From Mangrovimicrobium sediminis (GTDB taxonomy: Bacteria; Pseudomonadota; Gammaproteobacteria; Pseudomonadales; Halieaceae), in NCBI RefSeq assembly GCF_004745945.1, contig NZ_SRLE01000015.1, positions 1 through 45,556 of the forward strand: a stretch of 45,556 nucleotides of DNA, read 5' to 3'. Position numbers and translations under genes: made by a program. The notes under the pieces are model-generated. The model saw nothing but the letters and a program-made list of their open reading frames with translations. It was not told the origin of the DNA and did not search any database. This document shows, piece by piece, positions 18,281 through 27,991 of this stretch (positions within the stretch are counted from its first letter, which is position 1; each line of letters begins with the position of its first letter).

Positions 18281-19114
18281 CTATATCCAGCGCCAGCCGT
18301 GGCTGGCGAAGAAACGCAGCGCGGAGGTACCGAACATGCGCAGGTGGGAGAAGCCCTTGCGCGCGGCGTAACCACCGTGGTGGACGATGCGCATCCCGGG
18401 GTGGAAGACCACCGCACCGAGTTGCGCCATGCGCAGGGAGAGGTCGAAGTCCTCGAAGTACATGAAGAAGCGCTCGTCGAAGCCACCGGTGCGCAGCAAC
18501 TGGGAGCCGCGCGCGAGCATGAAACAACCGCTGGCCAGCACTACCGGCGCGGGCGCCGCCGCGTGTTCCAACTCGCGCATTTCATAGTCCGCCATGCGCG
18601 CTGGAAACAGCCGTTCGCCGAGCCCCGGGGCGAACGCGCGCAGGGCGAGCACCAGCAGCGAGGGGTAGCGCTTGCACAGGAACTCGCGCTGCCCGTCCGC
18701 GCCCTCCGCCCGCGGACTGAGCAGCGCGGTCTGCGGGTGTGCGGCGAGGTAGTCGATGCCGACCCGCAGGGCGTCCTGCGCGATCTCCACGTCCGGGTTG
18801 AGCACCAGGTGGTAAGCGCCGACGCCGCCGGCGAGGGCGCGGTTGTGCCCGCCGCCATAGCCGAGGTTGCGCGGGGCTGTGATGAGCGCCACCTGCAGGG
18901 CTTCACCCACTTCCAGGGCATCCAGCAGGCCTGCCAGTTGCTCTGCGTAGTCGCGGCCCGAGGCGTTGTCCACCACGCACACGCGCACCCCGCCCAGCCC
19001 GGTACAGGCCGCCGCCAGACTCGCCAGTGTCTGCCGCAGGCGCTCGAGGTCGCTGTGATAAACGACGATCGACACGCTCAGGGCGGAGGCTGGAGACGAT
19101 TCCTCAACTTTCAT
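18281..19114 (-). CDS. Family 2 glycosyltransferase (rhamnosyltransferase-like)
   Basis: The 277-residue GT-A enzyme probably transfers a sugar from a nucleotide donor to a surface polysaccharide or glycolipid. SIVVYHSDLERL starts the Rossmann-like domain at about residue 14. VVDNASG, NLGYGGGHNRAL and VLNPDVEI (the DxD-like metal site) follow, then FMYFEDFDLSLR near residue 235, typical of WbbL/RfbN-like transferases. There is no membrane segment. It stands alone in this window without other polysaccharide genes, so the acceptor cannot be named. The upstream region is shared with the divergent lipoprotein gene. Confidence 0.88.
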   Translation of the reverse strand: MKVEESSPASALSVSIVVYHSDLERLRQTLASLAAACTGLGGVRVCVVDNASGRDYAEQLAGLLDALEVGEALQVALITAPRNLGYGGGHNRALAGGVGAYHLVLNPDVEIAQDALRVGIDYLAAHPQTALLSPRAEGADGQREFLCKRYPSLLVLALRAFAPGLGERLFPARMADYEMRELEHAAAPAPVVLASGCFMLARGSQLLRTGGFDERFFMYFEDFDLSLRMAQLGAVVFHPGMRIVHHGGYAARKGFSHLRMFGTSALRFFASHGWRWI

Positions 19115-19187
19115 GACATTTTGCGAGCTTTTGCTTTAAATCCGATTGCAGCTGGATATCATCATGCAGGATACGGGTGGGCAAGAC

Positions 19188-19207
19188 TTTGTGTAAATAG
19201 TCACAAA
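19188..19207. promoter_or_regulatory. CRP/Vfr-like binding site
   Basis: TTTGTGTAAATAGTCACAAA matches the CRP consensus TGTGA-N6-TCACA in nine of ten core positions and is symmetric in its outer TTT/AAA. It lies 74 nt upstream of the glycosyltransferase start and 163 nt upstream of the lipoprotein start, so either gene could be controlled. The intervening DNA also holds a GGGTTT/AAACCC stem (19233-19249). Confidence 0.55.
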
Positions 19208-19369
19208 ACTTACCTATCATCATGTTTTTATAGGGTTTTCGACAAACCCCGTGTTAAGCTGTAAGCGGAAATCGGCCGGGTGTTGGGTCACCTGGCTGCG
19301 GACCGGAAACGACTTGCTGCTTGGTCACAATATAAAGACTCGCTAGAGAGTGAGCTATAGGGGATCACG

Positions 19370-21637
19370 ATGACAAAACCATTCGGGACATTGGCCAGCC
19401 GCCTGGCTATTTTCATTCTGACCGCGCTGGCCCTGGTCGCCTGCGGCGGTGGCGGAGGCGGCGGCGACGGCGGCTTCATAGGCGATAACGGCAGCAACAC
19501 CGATACTTACTTCCTCGCGCTCAGCCTGCTGGGCCCCGACGGCAACCCTACCAACCTGATCAGCACCGCTTCTCCCGGCACCCTGGTGGTCACTGTGACC
19601 AAGAACAAGGCTACCGGGAACCCGATTGCCGGCACGACTGTCAGCGTCAGCGGCAACCTCGACATGCTGGTCAACGGCAGCGAGGAAACCGTCACCCGGT
19701 TGTCCGACAGCGCCGGGATGGCAAGCTTCGTGGTAGAGGCCGGCCAAACCAAGGGCGCCGGCACACTGTCCGTGTCCGTGACCGACGAGAACGGCGATGA
19801 CGTTACTGCGACCATCAGCTTCCAGGTCGGCGCCACCGGCCTGCAACTGGGTTACCTGGCGGACGGCGTATTCGTCGTCGGGACCATCGGCGTACTGCCC
19901 GAGGGCACCATCTCCTCCGAAGGCCAGGCGGTACTGTCACTGGCCATCGTCGACGATAACGGCGACCTCGTCACCAGCGCCGAAAAAGTTCGCATCGAGA
20001 GCGCCTGCCTGAGCGCGGGCACTGCCAGCATCGAGCCGGTGAGCCCGATCGAGAGCTTCACCGGCCAGATCTCGTTCACCTACACCCCGGCCGATGGCTG
20101 CTCCGATAGTGACACGGTCACTGCCACCCTGATCGGCGTCGGCGCCAAGGCAATTGTCGACCTGGAGATTGCACCGCCGACCGCCAACAGCCTGACCTAC
20201 ATCAGCGCGGAACCGGACTACATCGTCCTCAAGGGCACCGGTGGCGGCCCCGATCGCGTCGAGCAGTCCACGGTCACCTTTACTGCCACCGACGCCGACG
20301 GCAACCCGCTCAGCGGCGCCGAGGTGCTGTTCAGCCTGACCACTGAGGTCGGCGGACTGAGCCTGAGCCCCACCAGCGCGATCAGCGACGCCGATGGCCT
20401 GGTCAGCACCGTGGTTTCCTCCGGCGACGTGGCCACTGTCGTGCGCGTACTGGCTACCGCACCGCCGGTTAACGGCAGCGCGGAGGTCTCGGCGGTCTCC
20501 GACGAACTGACCGTCAGCACCGGCCTGCCGGACCAGAACTCCATCTCGCTCTCGATCAGCGACACCTTCGTGGTGGCAACTGGCATGCGCGAGGACGGCG
20601 TAACCCGCAGCGTCAACGTACGCATGGCGGACAAGTTCAACAACCCGGTCCCCGACGGCACCGCTGCCCTGTTCACCACCGAATACGGCGCTATCGAGCC
20701 GTCCTGTACCACGGTGGACGGCGCCTGCAGCGTGCAGTGGGTGAGTCAGCAACCGCGCCTCCCCACCCTGCTGGAAAACCAGCCGCTGGTCGTGAGAACG
20801 CATGATCCCGGCTACTCCTGCCCCAGTCACAACGGCAGCAGCGGCCCGTGCCCGGACGACCTCGGTAGCATTCGCGGCGGCCGCTCCACCGTTCTGGTCA
20901 CTGCACTGGGCGAGGAGTCGTTCATCGACCGCAACGGCAACGGCGTGTTTGACCAGGCTGAAGCCGATGAAGACCTGTTTGACAACAAGACGGAACCCTT
21001 CCTCGACCACAACGAGAACGGGCTCTTCGACCCTGCGACCGAGGCCTGCCTGGCCAACCCGGACACCCTGACGTGCCGCGCTGGCTCGGAGGAGATCTTC
21101 TCCGACTTCAACAGCAACTCACGCTTCGATGCCAATGGCGACGACCCCTTCAACGGTTACCCCGATGAGGGCCAGGTGGCGCAGTACAACGGCCTGCTGT
21201 GTCCGCGAGAGGGCGATGGCGTCTGGTGCAGCCGTGAGCTGATCCGGGTTTTCGCCGACCAGATCATCATCCTCGCTGACGACGCCACCTGGGAAATCGC
21301 CGTGTACGAGAGCGGCTCGCGCAGGTTCAGCACTGAGTCGGGCCGCAGCTATATCGCCTACATCGCGGACCAGTTCAACAACCCGCCCCCCGGTGGCTCC
21401 GAGGTGTCAATCTCCGCCGACGGCGATTGTGACGTGACCGTCCTGAGCACCCGGGAAGCCCCGAACACGGCCTCGCCAGGTGCGTTTGGCATCTCCTTCG
21501 CCGTGTCCGGTGAGGGTGACGAAGCCGGTGAGGTGTCCATCTCCATCGACGTCACCGAGGGTTCGACGGTAACGCTGGGCCTGCCCTGTACGCCGACCCC
21601 GCCGCCGGATCCCAACGACCCCTTCGTCAACGGCTGA
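19370..21637 (+). CDS. Large surface lipoprotein with Ig-like (Big_1) domains and calcium-loop motifs
   Basis: The 755-residue protein has a lipoprotein signal (LALVAC, lipid-modified Cys25), then a glycine run and a beta-rich region that looks like several bacterial Ig-like domain 1 (invasin/intimin-type) repeats. Recurrent segments such as FTATDADGNPLSGAEVLFSL and MADKFNNPVPDGTAALF fit that family. A separate segment has three DxNxNGxxD-like loops starting near Asp520, Asp546 and Asp579, the third lacking the glycine. AGGGGA precedes the ATG. Likely roles are adhesion or cell-surface scaffolding. It is monocistronic, with its own terminator and a CRP-like site upstream. Confidence 0.85.
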   Translation: MTKPFGTLASRLAIFILTALALVACGGGGGGGDGGFIGDNGSNTDTYFLALSLLGPDGNPTNLISTASPGTLVVTVTKNKATGNPIAGTTVSVSGNLDMLVNGSEETVTRLSDSAGMASFVVEAGQTKGAGTLSVSVTDENGDDVTATISFQVGATGLQLGYLADGVFVVGTIGVLPEGTISSEGQAVLSLAIVDDNGDLVTSAEKVRIESACLSAGTASIEPVSPIESFTGQISFTYTPADGCSDSDTVTATLIGVGAKAIVDLEIAPPTANSLTYISAEPDYIVLKGTGGGPDRVEQSTVTFTATDADGNPLSGAEVLFSLTTEVGGLSLSPTSAISDADGLVSTVVSSGDVATVVRVLATAPPVNGSAEVSAVSDELTVSTGLPDQNSISLSISDTFVVATGMREDGVTRSVNVRMADKFNNPVPDGTAALFTTEYGAIEPSCTTVDGACSVQWVSQQPRLPTLLENQPLVVRTHDPGYSCPSHNGSSGPCPDDLGSIRGGRSTVLVTALGEESFIDRNGNGVFDQAEADEDLFDNKTEPFLDHNENGLFDPATEACLANPDTLTCRAGSEEIFSDFNSNSRFDANGDDPFNGYPDEGQVAQYNGLLCPREGDGVWCSRELIRVFADQIIILADDATWEIAVYESGSRRFSTESGRSYIAYIADQFNNPPPGGSEVSISADGDCDVTVLSTREAPNTASPGAFGISFAVSGEGDEAGEVSISIDVTEGSTVTLGLPCTPTPPPDPNDPFVNG

Positions 21638-21654
21638 TCCAGCCAGACCAAAAC

Positions 21655-21684
21655 AAAGCCGCGGCATCCACCGCGGCTTTTTTT
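21655..21684 (+). terminator. Intrinsic terminator of the Ig-like lipoprotein gene
   Basis: AAAGCCGCGG (21655-21664) pairs with CCGCGGCTTT (21671-21680) around CATCCA and is followed by a T-run. It begins 17 nt after the stop codon. Confidence 0.92.
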
Positions 21685-21834
21685 GTTCACCGAGCGCTGA
21701 CCCGCGGCCCCGAGCCAGAGTCACGCCCCTGCCCTCTCTTCCCGCCTGCTCGTTTTTCCTCCCCGCATCCACATGGGAAACTCCCGCGTTCTGTGCTTTA
21801 GTCTGGATACGCCCACGACAACCAGAACCGGCCC

Positions 21835-24800
21835 TTGAACATTACCCGCCCGCGCACCACAATCCGCCTCACCGTCGTCACTGTCTTCCTGCTGGCGACG
21901 CTCCTCACCGCGGCGATCGCCATCGGCCTGCAATACCACTACAGCCAGGCCCTGGGCCGCGAGGCGGCCGGGGAACTGTACGCGGCGACAGTGGAGAGCA
22001 TCGCCACCGAGACCGCCGGCATCCGCCAGGTCAATGTGAACCTGCTGGAACTGCTCGCCCGCAGCCGCGACCTCGCCGACCCCGCCGCGCAGGATGCCAC
22101 CCTGGATACCTTCATCCAGGTGTTGCGCAACAACCCGCTGCTCTACGGCATCTACGTGGGACGCGCGGACGGCAGCTTCCATGAAGTGATCAACCTCGAC
22201 GCCGGCGATGCCATCCGCTCGCGCCTGCTGGCGCTGCCCGAGGACCGCTGGGTCGTAATCCGGGTGAGCGACACCGGGAATGGTCGCCGCCGTGCCTACC
22301 AGTACCTGGACGCGCAACTAAAAGAGCGCGCCAGTCGCGACGAGGCCACCGACTTCGACGTCACCCAGCGGCCCTGGTACCGCCAGGCGATTGACTCCGG
22401 GAAAACCGAAGCCACCGCACCCTACCTCTTCGAGCAGTCCGGCGAGCCCGGCCGCACCATCGCCAGGCGCCTGGTCGGCGGCGACGCCGTGGTCGGCGTG
22501 GACATGACCCTGCGCACCATGTCCGGCTTCCTCAACGAGCGCCAGGCCTCCAGGGACAGCACGCTGTACCTGTACACCGACGAAGGTGTGGTCATCGCCT
22601 CCAGCGAACGCGACGCCTCGGCGACGTCCTACATCCCCCTGCCGGAACTCAGCCTCAGCCGCGAGGACCGCGCCTACCTGGAATCGCTCGGGCCACTGAC
22701 GGTGTCCAACGAACTCGACTGGCCGCCCTTCGACTACACCCAGGGCGGCGAGCCGCGCGGCTACTCGGTGGATGTGATGCGCCTGATCGCACGCCTGCTC
22801 GGCCTGCAGCTGCGCTTCGTCAACGGCTACAACTGGCAGGAACTGGTGGGGCAGTTCGAGCAGGGCAATATCGACCTGCTGCAGTCCGTGATACTGACTG
22901 AACAGAACGCCGCCCTCGGCCTGCCGGGACGCGCCTACACCACCCTGCCCTTCGCCGTGCTCACGCGCCCGGGCCCGGGGACGCTGGGCGAACTGGCGCA
23001 GCTGTCCGGCGCGCGGCTGGCGATACCCGCGGGCTGGTCGGTGATCCCGATGATTCGCGAGACCTACCCCGGCATCACCATCGTCGAGACCCGCTCCACC
23101 CGCGAGGCGATCGAGAAAGTGCTGAATGGCAAGGCCTATGCGGCGCTGGATAACGAGATCATCCTGCGCTACATCGTCGAGCACTATTTCATCGACGGGG
23201 TGGACATACACACCGACCTGGCGCTGGGCTTCGACGATCCGCCGCAGCAATTGCACGTGCTGGTACCGCCGCGACTGGAGCGCCTGCGCAAGCTGCTGGA
23301 CCGGGCAATTGCCGCCATCGGGCCCGCCCAGCAGCAGGCACTGGCCGAGCGCTGGCTGGATTTCGAGGCGCGCCAGCGCAGCGCGAGGTCCGAGGTGGTG
23401 CCCAGCGACCAGCTGGTGGCCATCGCCCGGGATCCGTCGCGCTGGGGCTCGCTGGTGCCCACGGTGATCGACGGCGAGGAATACCTGGTCTACGCGACCA
23501 AGACCGACCATGACGACGCCACCTCCACGTTTGTCGGCATCCTCACGCCGACCCGGGCGGTGATGGCGCCGTACATGCACAAGGTGAAAATCGGCATCCT
23601 GGCCACCGCCGGCTTCCTGCTGGTGCTGCTGCCGCTGTCGTGGTTTTTCGCCAACCCCATCGTGCGCCCGGTGCGCCAGCTGGCCGACGAGAACGACAAG
23701 ATACGCCGCCGCGAGTTCGAGCAGGTGCAGCGGGTGCGCTCGCATGTGAAGGAACTGGACGAGTTGTCCGAGTCGATGGTGCGCATGGTGACCTCGATTC
23801 GCGAGTACGAGGCGTCACAGCGCGAACTCATGGACGCCTTCATCCGCCTGATCGCCCAGGCCATCGACGACAAGTCCGCCTACACCGGCGGCCATTGCGA
23901 GCGGGTGCCGGAGCTGGCGCTGATGCTGGCCCACGCCGCCAGCGACAGCCAGGCACCACCCTTCGACAGCTTTCGGCTGGAGGGCGAGGATGCCTGGCGC
24001 GAGTACCGTATCGCCGCCTGGCTGCACGACTGCGGCAAGATCACCACCCCCGAGCACATCGTCGACAAGGGCAGCAAGCTGGAGACCATCTACAACCGCA
24101 TCCACGAGGTGCGCATGCGCTTCGAGGTGCTGGCGCGCGATGCCGAGATCAGCTACTGGGAACGCCTGCACCAGCACCCGGAACAGCAGGCGCAACTGCT
24201 GGTGGAACTGCAGGCCACGCAACAGGCGCTGCAGGAGGAGTTCCGCTTCGTCGCCGAGTGCAACGTGGGCGGCGAATTCCTCGACGACGCGGCGCGCGAG
24301 CGCCTGCTGGCCATCGCCGCGCGCACCTGGCAGCGGCGTTTCAGCGACCGCCTCGGCCTGTCGCCGGTGGAGGAGTTGCGACTGCGCGGCGATGAACCCG
24401 CACTACCCGTCACCGAGCCCCTGCTCGCCGACCGCCCGGAGCACATCATCGAACGCGAACGGCCGGCGCAGTACCCGCCCGAGTACGGCATCGACATGGA
24501 TATCCCCGAGCACCTGTACAACCTGGGCGAGCTGTACAACCTGTCCATTTCACGCGGCACACTGACCGCCGAGGACCGCTTCAAGATCAACGAGCACATG
24601 ATCAGCACGATCAAGATGCTGGAGAGCCTGCCCTTCCCCGAGGGCCTGAAGAACGTGCCGCGCTATGCCTCGACACACCACGAGACCATGCGTGGCAGCG
24701 GCTACCCGCGCAAACTGTCCGGCGAGCAACTGAGCATTCCCGAGCGGATTCTCGCGGTGGCGGATGTGTTCGAGGCGCTCACCGCCGCGGACCGGCCGTA

Positions 24801-24990
24801 CAAGAAGGCCAAGCCGGTGAGCGTGGCCATCGACATCCTGCACCGCATGGTGGAAGACCGGCACATCGACCGGGACTGTTTCGAGTTGTTCCTGCGCAGC
24901 GGGGTCTACCGGCAGTACGCCAGCACCTACCTGCAGCCGGCGCAGGTGGATGAGGTGGATATCTCGAAATACCTGGAGGGCGCGGCCTGA
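21835..24990 (+). CDS. Cache/SBP_bac_3/HAMP/HD-GYP transmembrane c-di-GMP phosphodiesterase sensor
   Basis: The 1051-residue receptor probably senses a small solute outside and hydrolyses cyclic di-GMP inside. A first membrane helix (about 11-30) precedes a Cache-like sensor region (about 33-280). A family 3 solute-binding domain (about 286-515; DWPPFDYTQGGEPRGYSVDVMRL) follows, and a final Cache-like strand segment runs to about 580. The second helix is at 586-608, then HAMP (about 608-660). The HD-GYP domain has His731-Asp732 (HDCGKI), His921, His948-His949 and Gly956-Tyr957-Pro958, so metal ligands are largely kept. About 160 extra residues lie between the HD pair and His921. The start is TTG, chosen because the first helix follows; no strong ribosome binding site is visible. 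Confidence 0.88.
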   Translation: MNITRPRTTIRLTVVTVFLLATLLTAAIAIGLQYHYSQALGREAAGELYAATVESIATETAGIRQVNVNLLELLARSRDLADPAAQDATLDTFIQVLRNNPLLYGIYVGRADGSFHEVINLDAGDAIRSRLLALPEDRWVVIRVSDTGNGRRRAYQYLDAQLKERASRDEATDFDVTQRPWYRQAIDSGKTEATAPYLFEQSGEPGRTIARRLVGGDAVVGVDMTLRTMSGFLNERQASRDSTLYLYTDEGVVIASSERDASATSYIPLPELSLSREDRAYLESLGPLTVSNELDWPPFDYTQGGEPRGYSVDVMRLIARLLGLQLRFVNGYNWQELVGQFEQGNIDLLQSVILTEQNAALGLPGRAYTTLPFAVLTRPGPGTLGELAQLSGARLAIPAGWSVIPMIRETYPGITIVETRSTREAIEKVLNGKAYAALDNEIILRYIVEHYFIDGVDIHTDLALGFDDPPQQLHVLVPPRLERLRKLLDRAIAAIGPAQQQALAERWLDFEARQRSARSEVVPSDQLVAIARDPSRWGSLVPTVIDGEEYLVYATKTDHDDATSTFVGILTPTRAVMAPYMHKVKIGILATAGFLLVLLPLSWFFANPIVRPVRQLADENDKIRRREFEQVQRVRSHVKELDELSESMVRMVTSIREYEASQRELMDAFIRLIAQAIDDKSAYTGGHCERVPELALMLAHAASDSQAPPFDSFRLEGEDAWREYRIAAWLHDCGKITTPEHIVDKGSKLETIYNRIHEVRMRFEVLARDAEISYWERLHQHPEQQAQLLVELQATQQALQEEFRFVAECNVGGEFLDDAARERLLAIAARTWQRRFSDRLGLSPVEELRLRGDEPALPVTEPLLADRPEHIIERERPAQYPPEYGIDMDIPEHLYNLGELYNLSISRGTLTAEDRFKINEHMISTIKMLESLPFPEGLKNVPRYASTHHETMRGSGYPRKLSGEQLSIPERILAVADVFEALTAADRPYKKAKPVSVAIDILHRMVEDRHIDRDCFELFLRSGVYRQYASTYLQPAQVDEVDISKYLEGAA

Positions 24991-25021
24991 ATCGCCGCGC
25001 CCGGGCAAGCTATAGCGGCAC

Positions 25022-25240
25022 TCAGCTCTCGGCGCTGGCCGGCACGCGCTCCTCACATTCGGCGGAGCCGTGCGAGCGCCAGCCGTACAGGGTGTTGCCG
25101 GAGGTGTCGTACTCGAGCCCCGGGCAGCGGGCGTCCATGACACCGTCGCGGTCGAGGTCGTAGGGGGAGTGGAAAACCATTCCCTGGCTGGCACAGCCGG
25201 CCAGCAGGGCGAGGGACAGGATCGCCAGGTATTTATGCAT
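25022..25240 (-). CDS. Small lipoprotein with one DxDxDG loop
   Basis: The 72-residue precursor has a clear lipobox (LLAGC, Cys16) and a mature part of about 57 residues. It contains DLDRDGVMDARCPG, which resembles one thrombospondin type 3 or EF-hand-like calcium loop, and two further cysteines, in ARCPG and AECEE. GGAGA precedes the ATG. It is convergent with the HD-GYP sensor gene, 31 nt apart. Function unknown; a small envelope lipoprotein is the most that can be said. Confidence 0.75.
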   Translation of the reverse strand: MHKYLAILSLALLAGCASQGMVFHSPYDLDRDGVMDARCPGLEYDTSGNTLYGWRSHGSAECEERVPASAES

Positions 25241-25676
25241 GATTATTCTCCGCCGCGGGTCTGGCTATAGGGTAATTGAGTTTCGACGGCGCCACCAGCG
25301 TTCCCTGCGCCAGCCCAATACGGAACCACCCCGTTCAATATCTTGAAATAATGTATGGACTTTAAACATTTTTAATTTCGGCATAAACTGCCTCACATAC
25401 GTCGACATGACGAATAAAACCAATAATGTCCGTACTTTTAGCGATATTTTCAGGATTGCAGTCCGCGCAATCACCGGTTGCACGGCACCTCGGGACACCC
25501 ACTGACTCACCCGCGCAACCCACCGGGCGGGAACGCCGGGCCACTGCGCCGTGGCCGATCAATATCCTGAACCAACCCCACCCTCGCCGGTGCTGCGCGT
25601 CCGCAATGGCGCAGTTGGCAAGGCCGTGTACACCCCCCTACCTCACTACCTGAACCCACCGCGGGAGATGATAATA
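25241..25676. other. 436-bp intergenic region between divergent genes
   Basis: No gene is recognised here. The stretch 25330-25460 is much more AT-rich than its surroundings and probably holds the TonB receptor promoter and regulator sites. TTCAA-TATC-TTGAA (25334-25347) is a possible operator. In-frame codons reach back from the receptor gene to 25551 but encode no signal peptide and are probably untranslated. Confidence 0.5.
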
Positions 25677-27974
25677 ATGACCACACCCACGACAACCACC
25701 GCACGCCACTTCTCGCGCTCCCTGCTGGCGCTCTCGGTCGCGCTCTGCACCCAGCAGGCCATGGCCCAGGGCGCCGGCGCGCTGGAGGAGATCATCGTCA
25801 CCGCGGAACACCGCGAGGCGACCCTGCAGGACACGCAGATCTCCATCAGCGCGCTGTCCACCGAAGCGATCCGCGACCTCGGCATCAGCAACGGCCTGGA
25901 CCTCGGCGGCTTCGTGCCCAACCTGAACGCCCAGCCCTACGTCGGCGGCCGCACCGGTATCTCCTACAACATTCGCGGTGTCGGTAACTCCGAGACCCTG
26001 ATCACCTTCGACCCGGCGGTGAGCGTCTACCTCGACGGCGTGCTGATCGCCAAGAACGTCGGCTCGCTGCTCGACGTGCTCGACCTCGAGCGCATCGAGG
26101 TACTGCGCGGCCCGCAGGGCACGCTGTACGGCCGCAACACCATGGGCGGTGCGGTCAACTACATCACCCGCAAGCCGACCAACGAATTCGAAGGCAGCGT
26201 CACCGCCACGCTGGGCAATTACGGCCGCCAGGACCTGCGCGGCCGGCTCAACATCCCGGTGATAGATGCCGACAGCGGCATGGGCGAGTTGAACGTGAAG
26301 TTCAGCGGCGGCACCCTGAACCGCGATGGCCTGCAGGACAACGAATACGACGGCCCGGCACAGCGCCAGGGTGGCCGGCCGGCCACCTCGCGCCAGGACG
26401 AACTGGGCACCGTCGACCGCGACATCTTCTCGGCACAGGTGCAGTGGCTGCCCACCGACTCGCTGTCGGTGCTGTACGCCTACGACCGCACCAAGATCGA
26501 CGAGACGCCGGAATCGCCGTGGACCACCAACGTCAATCCGGACACCTTCTTCGGCCAGAACCTTGCGCCGTGGCTGGTACCCGACGAGAGCGACCGCCCC
26601 GACGACATTGCCGTCGAGCACATCATGATCGCCAAGACCACGGCGGAGGGCCACGCCCTGACCCTGAACTGGGAGATCAACGACGACATGAGCCTGGTCT
26701 CCCTCACCGGCCTGCGCGAACTCGACAACTACGGCGAGGCGGACTCGGACGGCGCCGCCCTCGGCGCCACCTTCCCCGACCCGCCGATCCCGCCGGCGAT
26801 CATCACCCGCGACAACCAGGAGTACGAGAGCTTCTCCCAGGAATTCCGCCTGATCGGCACGGCTATGGAAAAGCTGGACTACTCCACCGGCCTGTTCTAC
26901 ATGGACGAGGAAGGCGACCTGTTCAACGAGACAACTGCAGCGGGATCGTCCTCGGCCAACGTGGCCGACTACAGCAACGAGGCCTGGGCGATCTACGGCC
27001 AGGCGACCTGGAACTTCTCGGATGAGCTCAACTTCACCGTCGGCGCACGCTATACCGAGGAAGACCGCGAGATGAGCAAGGCACTGGTGGCCAACACCGG
27101 GTTTGGTCCCGTGCTCTACCTGAGCGACGTCAAGAACGATCCCGCCCTGGCGGATTCGCTCTACCCCGACGCGGCGGAAAAATTCGACAACGTCTCCTGG
27201 CTGGCCTCGGTGGGTTACAACTTCACCCCCGATATCCTGACCTACGCGAAGATCAGCACCGGCTTCCAGTCCGGCGGCTTCAACGCCCGCGACATCGACC
27301 CGCGCGACTTCACCACCGGCTTCAAGGAGGAGACCCTGCTCGCCTATGAACTCGGCATGAAGTCCACCTTCAACAACCGCTTCCAGGTCAACGCCTCGGT
27401 ATTCTTCAGCGACTACGACGACAAGCGCGTCAACCAGTTCAACCCGGAGACCCTGGTCAGCGTGCAGCGCAACGCCGGCGTGGTGGAGATCTACGGCGCG
27501 GAGCTGGAACTGCTCGCCCAGCTGAGCGAACACTGGCGCGCGGGCTTCAACTACGGCTACACCAACAAGGAGTACGTCGAGTACGAGAGCGACGGTGTGG
27601 ACCTGTCCGACGCCGCCAACTTCCCCTACTCGCCGGACAACACCGCCAGCGCCAATATCGCCTACGAATACCCGACCTCCATGGGCCTGGTGAAAGCGCG
27701 CCTGGACTGGAGCTACCGCGACGAGATGACCTTCCTGGTGCCGGTACCCGAGCGCAATTCATCGGGTGACCTGCAACTGTGGAACGCGCGCGTGGCGCTG
27801 GAAGAAATCCCGGTGTTCGGCGACAAGAACCTGCGCGTGGCGCTGTGGGGCAAGAACCTCACCGACGAGGGTTACTACAACTTCGGCGTGAACATCTACA
27901 GCTCCTTCGGCTTCGACATCAACACCTACGGCGAGCCGCGTACTTACGGCATCGACGTGGCGTTCGATTTCTGA
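25677..27974 (+). CDS. TonB-dependent outer membrane receptor 1
   Basis: The 765-residue beta-barrel imports a ligand across the outer membrane using TonB energy. The start at 25677 has GGGAG upstream and gives a signal peptide ending AMAQG. A TonB box-like segment (EEIIVTAEHREATLQD) follows directly. The plug domain (about 55-165) includes NIRGVGNS, VYLDGV, ERIEVLRGPQGTLYGRN and GGAVNYITRKP. The barrel ends in aromatic AFDF, the usual BamA signal. The type (EIIVTA, LRGPQGTLYGRN) is the large group of marine and sphingomonad receptors, not a classical siderophore receptor. It is convergent with the Rieske oxygenase gene and shares a bidirectional terminator with it. Confidence 0.93.
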   Translation: MTTPTTTTARHFSRSLLALSVALCTQQAMAQGAGALEEIIVTAEHREATLQDTQISISALSTEAIRDLGISNGLDLGGFVPNLNAQPYVGGRTGISYNIRGVGNSETLITFDPAVSVYLDGVLIAKNVGSLLDVLDLERIEVLRGPQGTLYGRNTMGGAVNYITRKPTNEFEGSVTATLGNYGRQDLRGRLNIPVIDADSGMGELNVKFSGGTLNRDGLQDNEYDGPAQRQGGRPATSRQDELGTVDRDIFSAQVQWLPTDSLSVLYAYDRTKIDETPESPWTTNVNPDTFFGQNLAPWLVPDESDRPDDIAVEHIMIAKTTAEGHALTLNWEINDDMSLVSLTGLRELDNYGEADSDGAALGATFPDPPIPPAIITRDNQEYESFSQEFRLIGTAMEKLDYSTGLFYMDEEGDLFNETTAAGSSSANVADYSNEAWAIYGQATWNFSDELNFTVGARYTEEDREMSKALVANTGFGPVLYLSDVKNDPALADSLYPDAAEKFDNVSWLASVGYNFTPDILTYAKISTGFQSGGFNARDIDPRDFTTGFKEETLLAYELGMKSTFNNRFQVNASVFFSDYDDKRVNQFNPETLVSVQRNAGVVEIYGAELELLAQLSEHWRAGFNYGYTNKEYVEYESDGVDLSDAANFPYSPDNTASANIAYEYPTSMGLVKARLDWSYRDEMTFLVPVPERNSSGDLQLWNARVALEEIPVFGDKNLRVALWGKNLTDEGYYNFGVNIYSSFGFDINTYGEPRTYGIDVAFDF

Positions 27975-27991
27975 CCGGCTGCGGGCACAGC

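Noticed and set aside
25638-27533. 631-codon open frame on the minus strand opposite TonB receptor 1
   Set aside because: It is exactly antisense to a strongly supported receptor gene, has no signal peptide or domain, and is rich in Val, Gly and Ala as expected from high-GC third positions.
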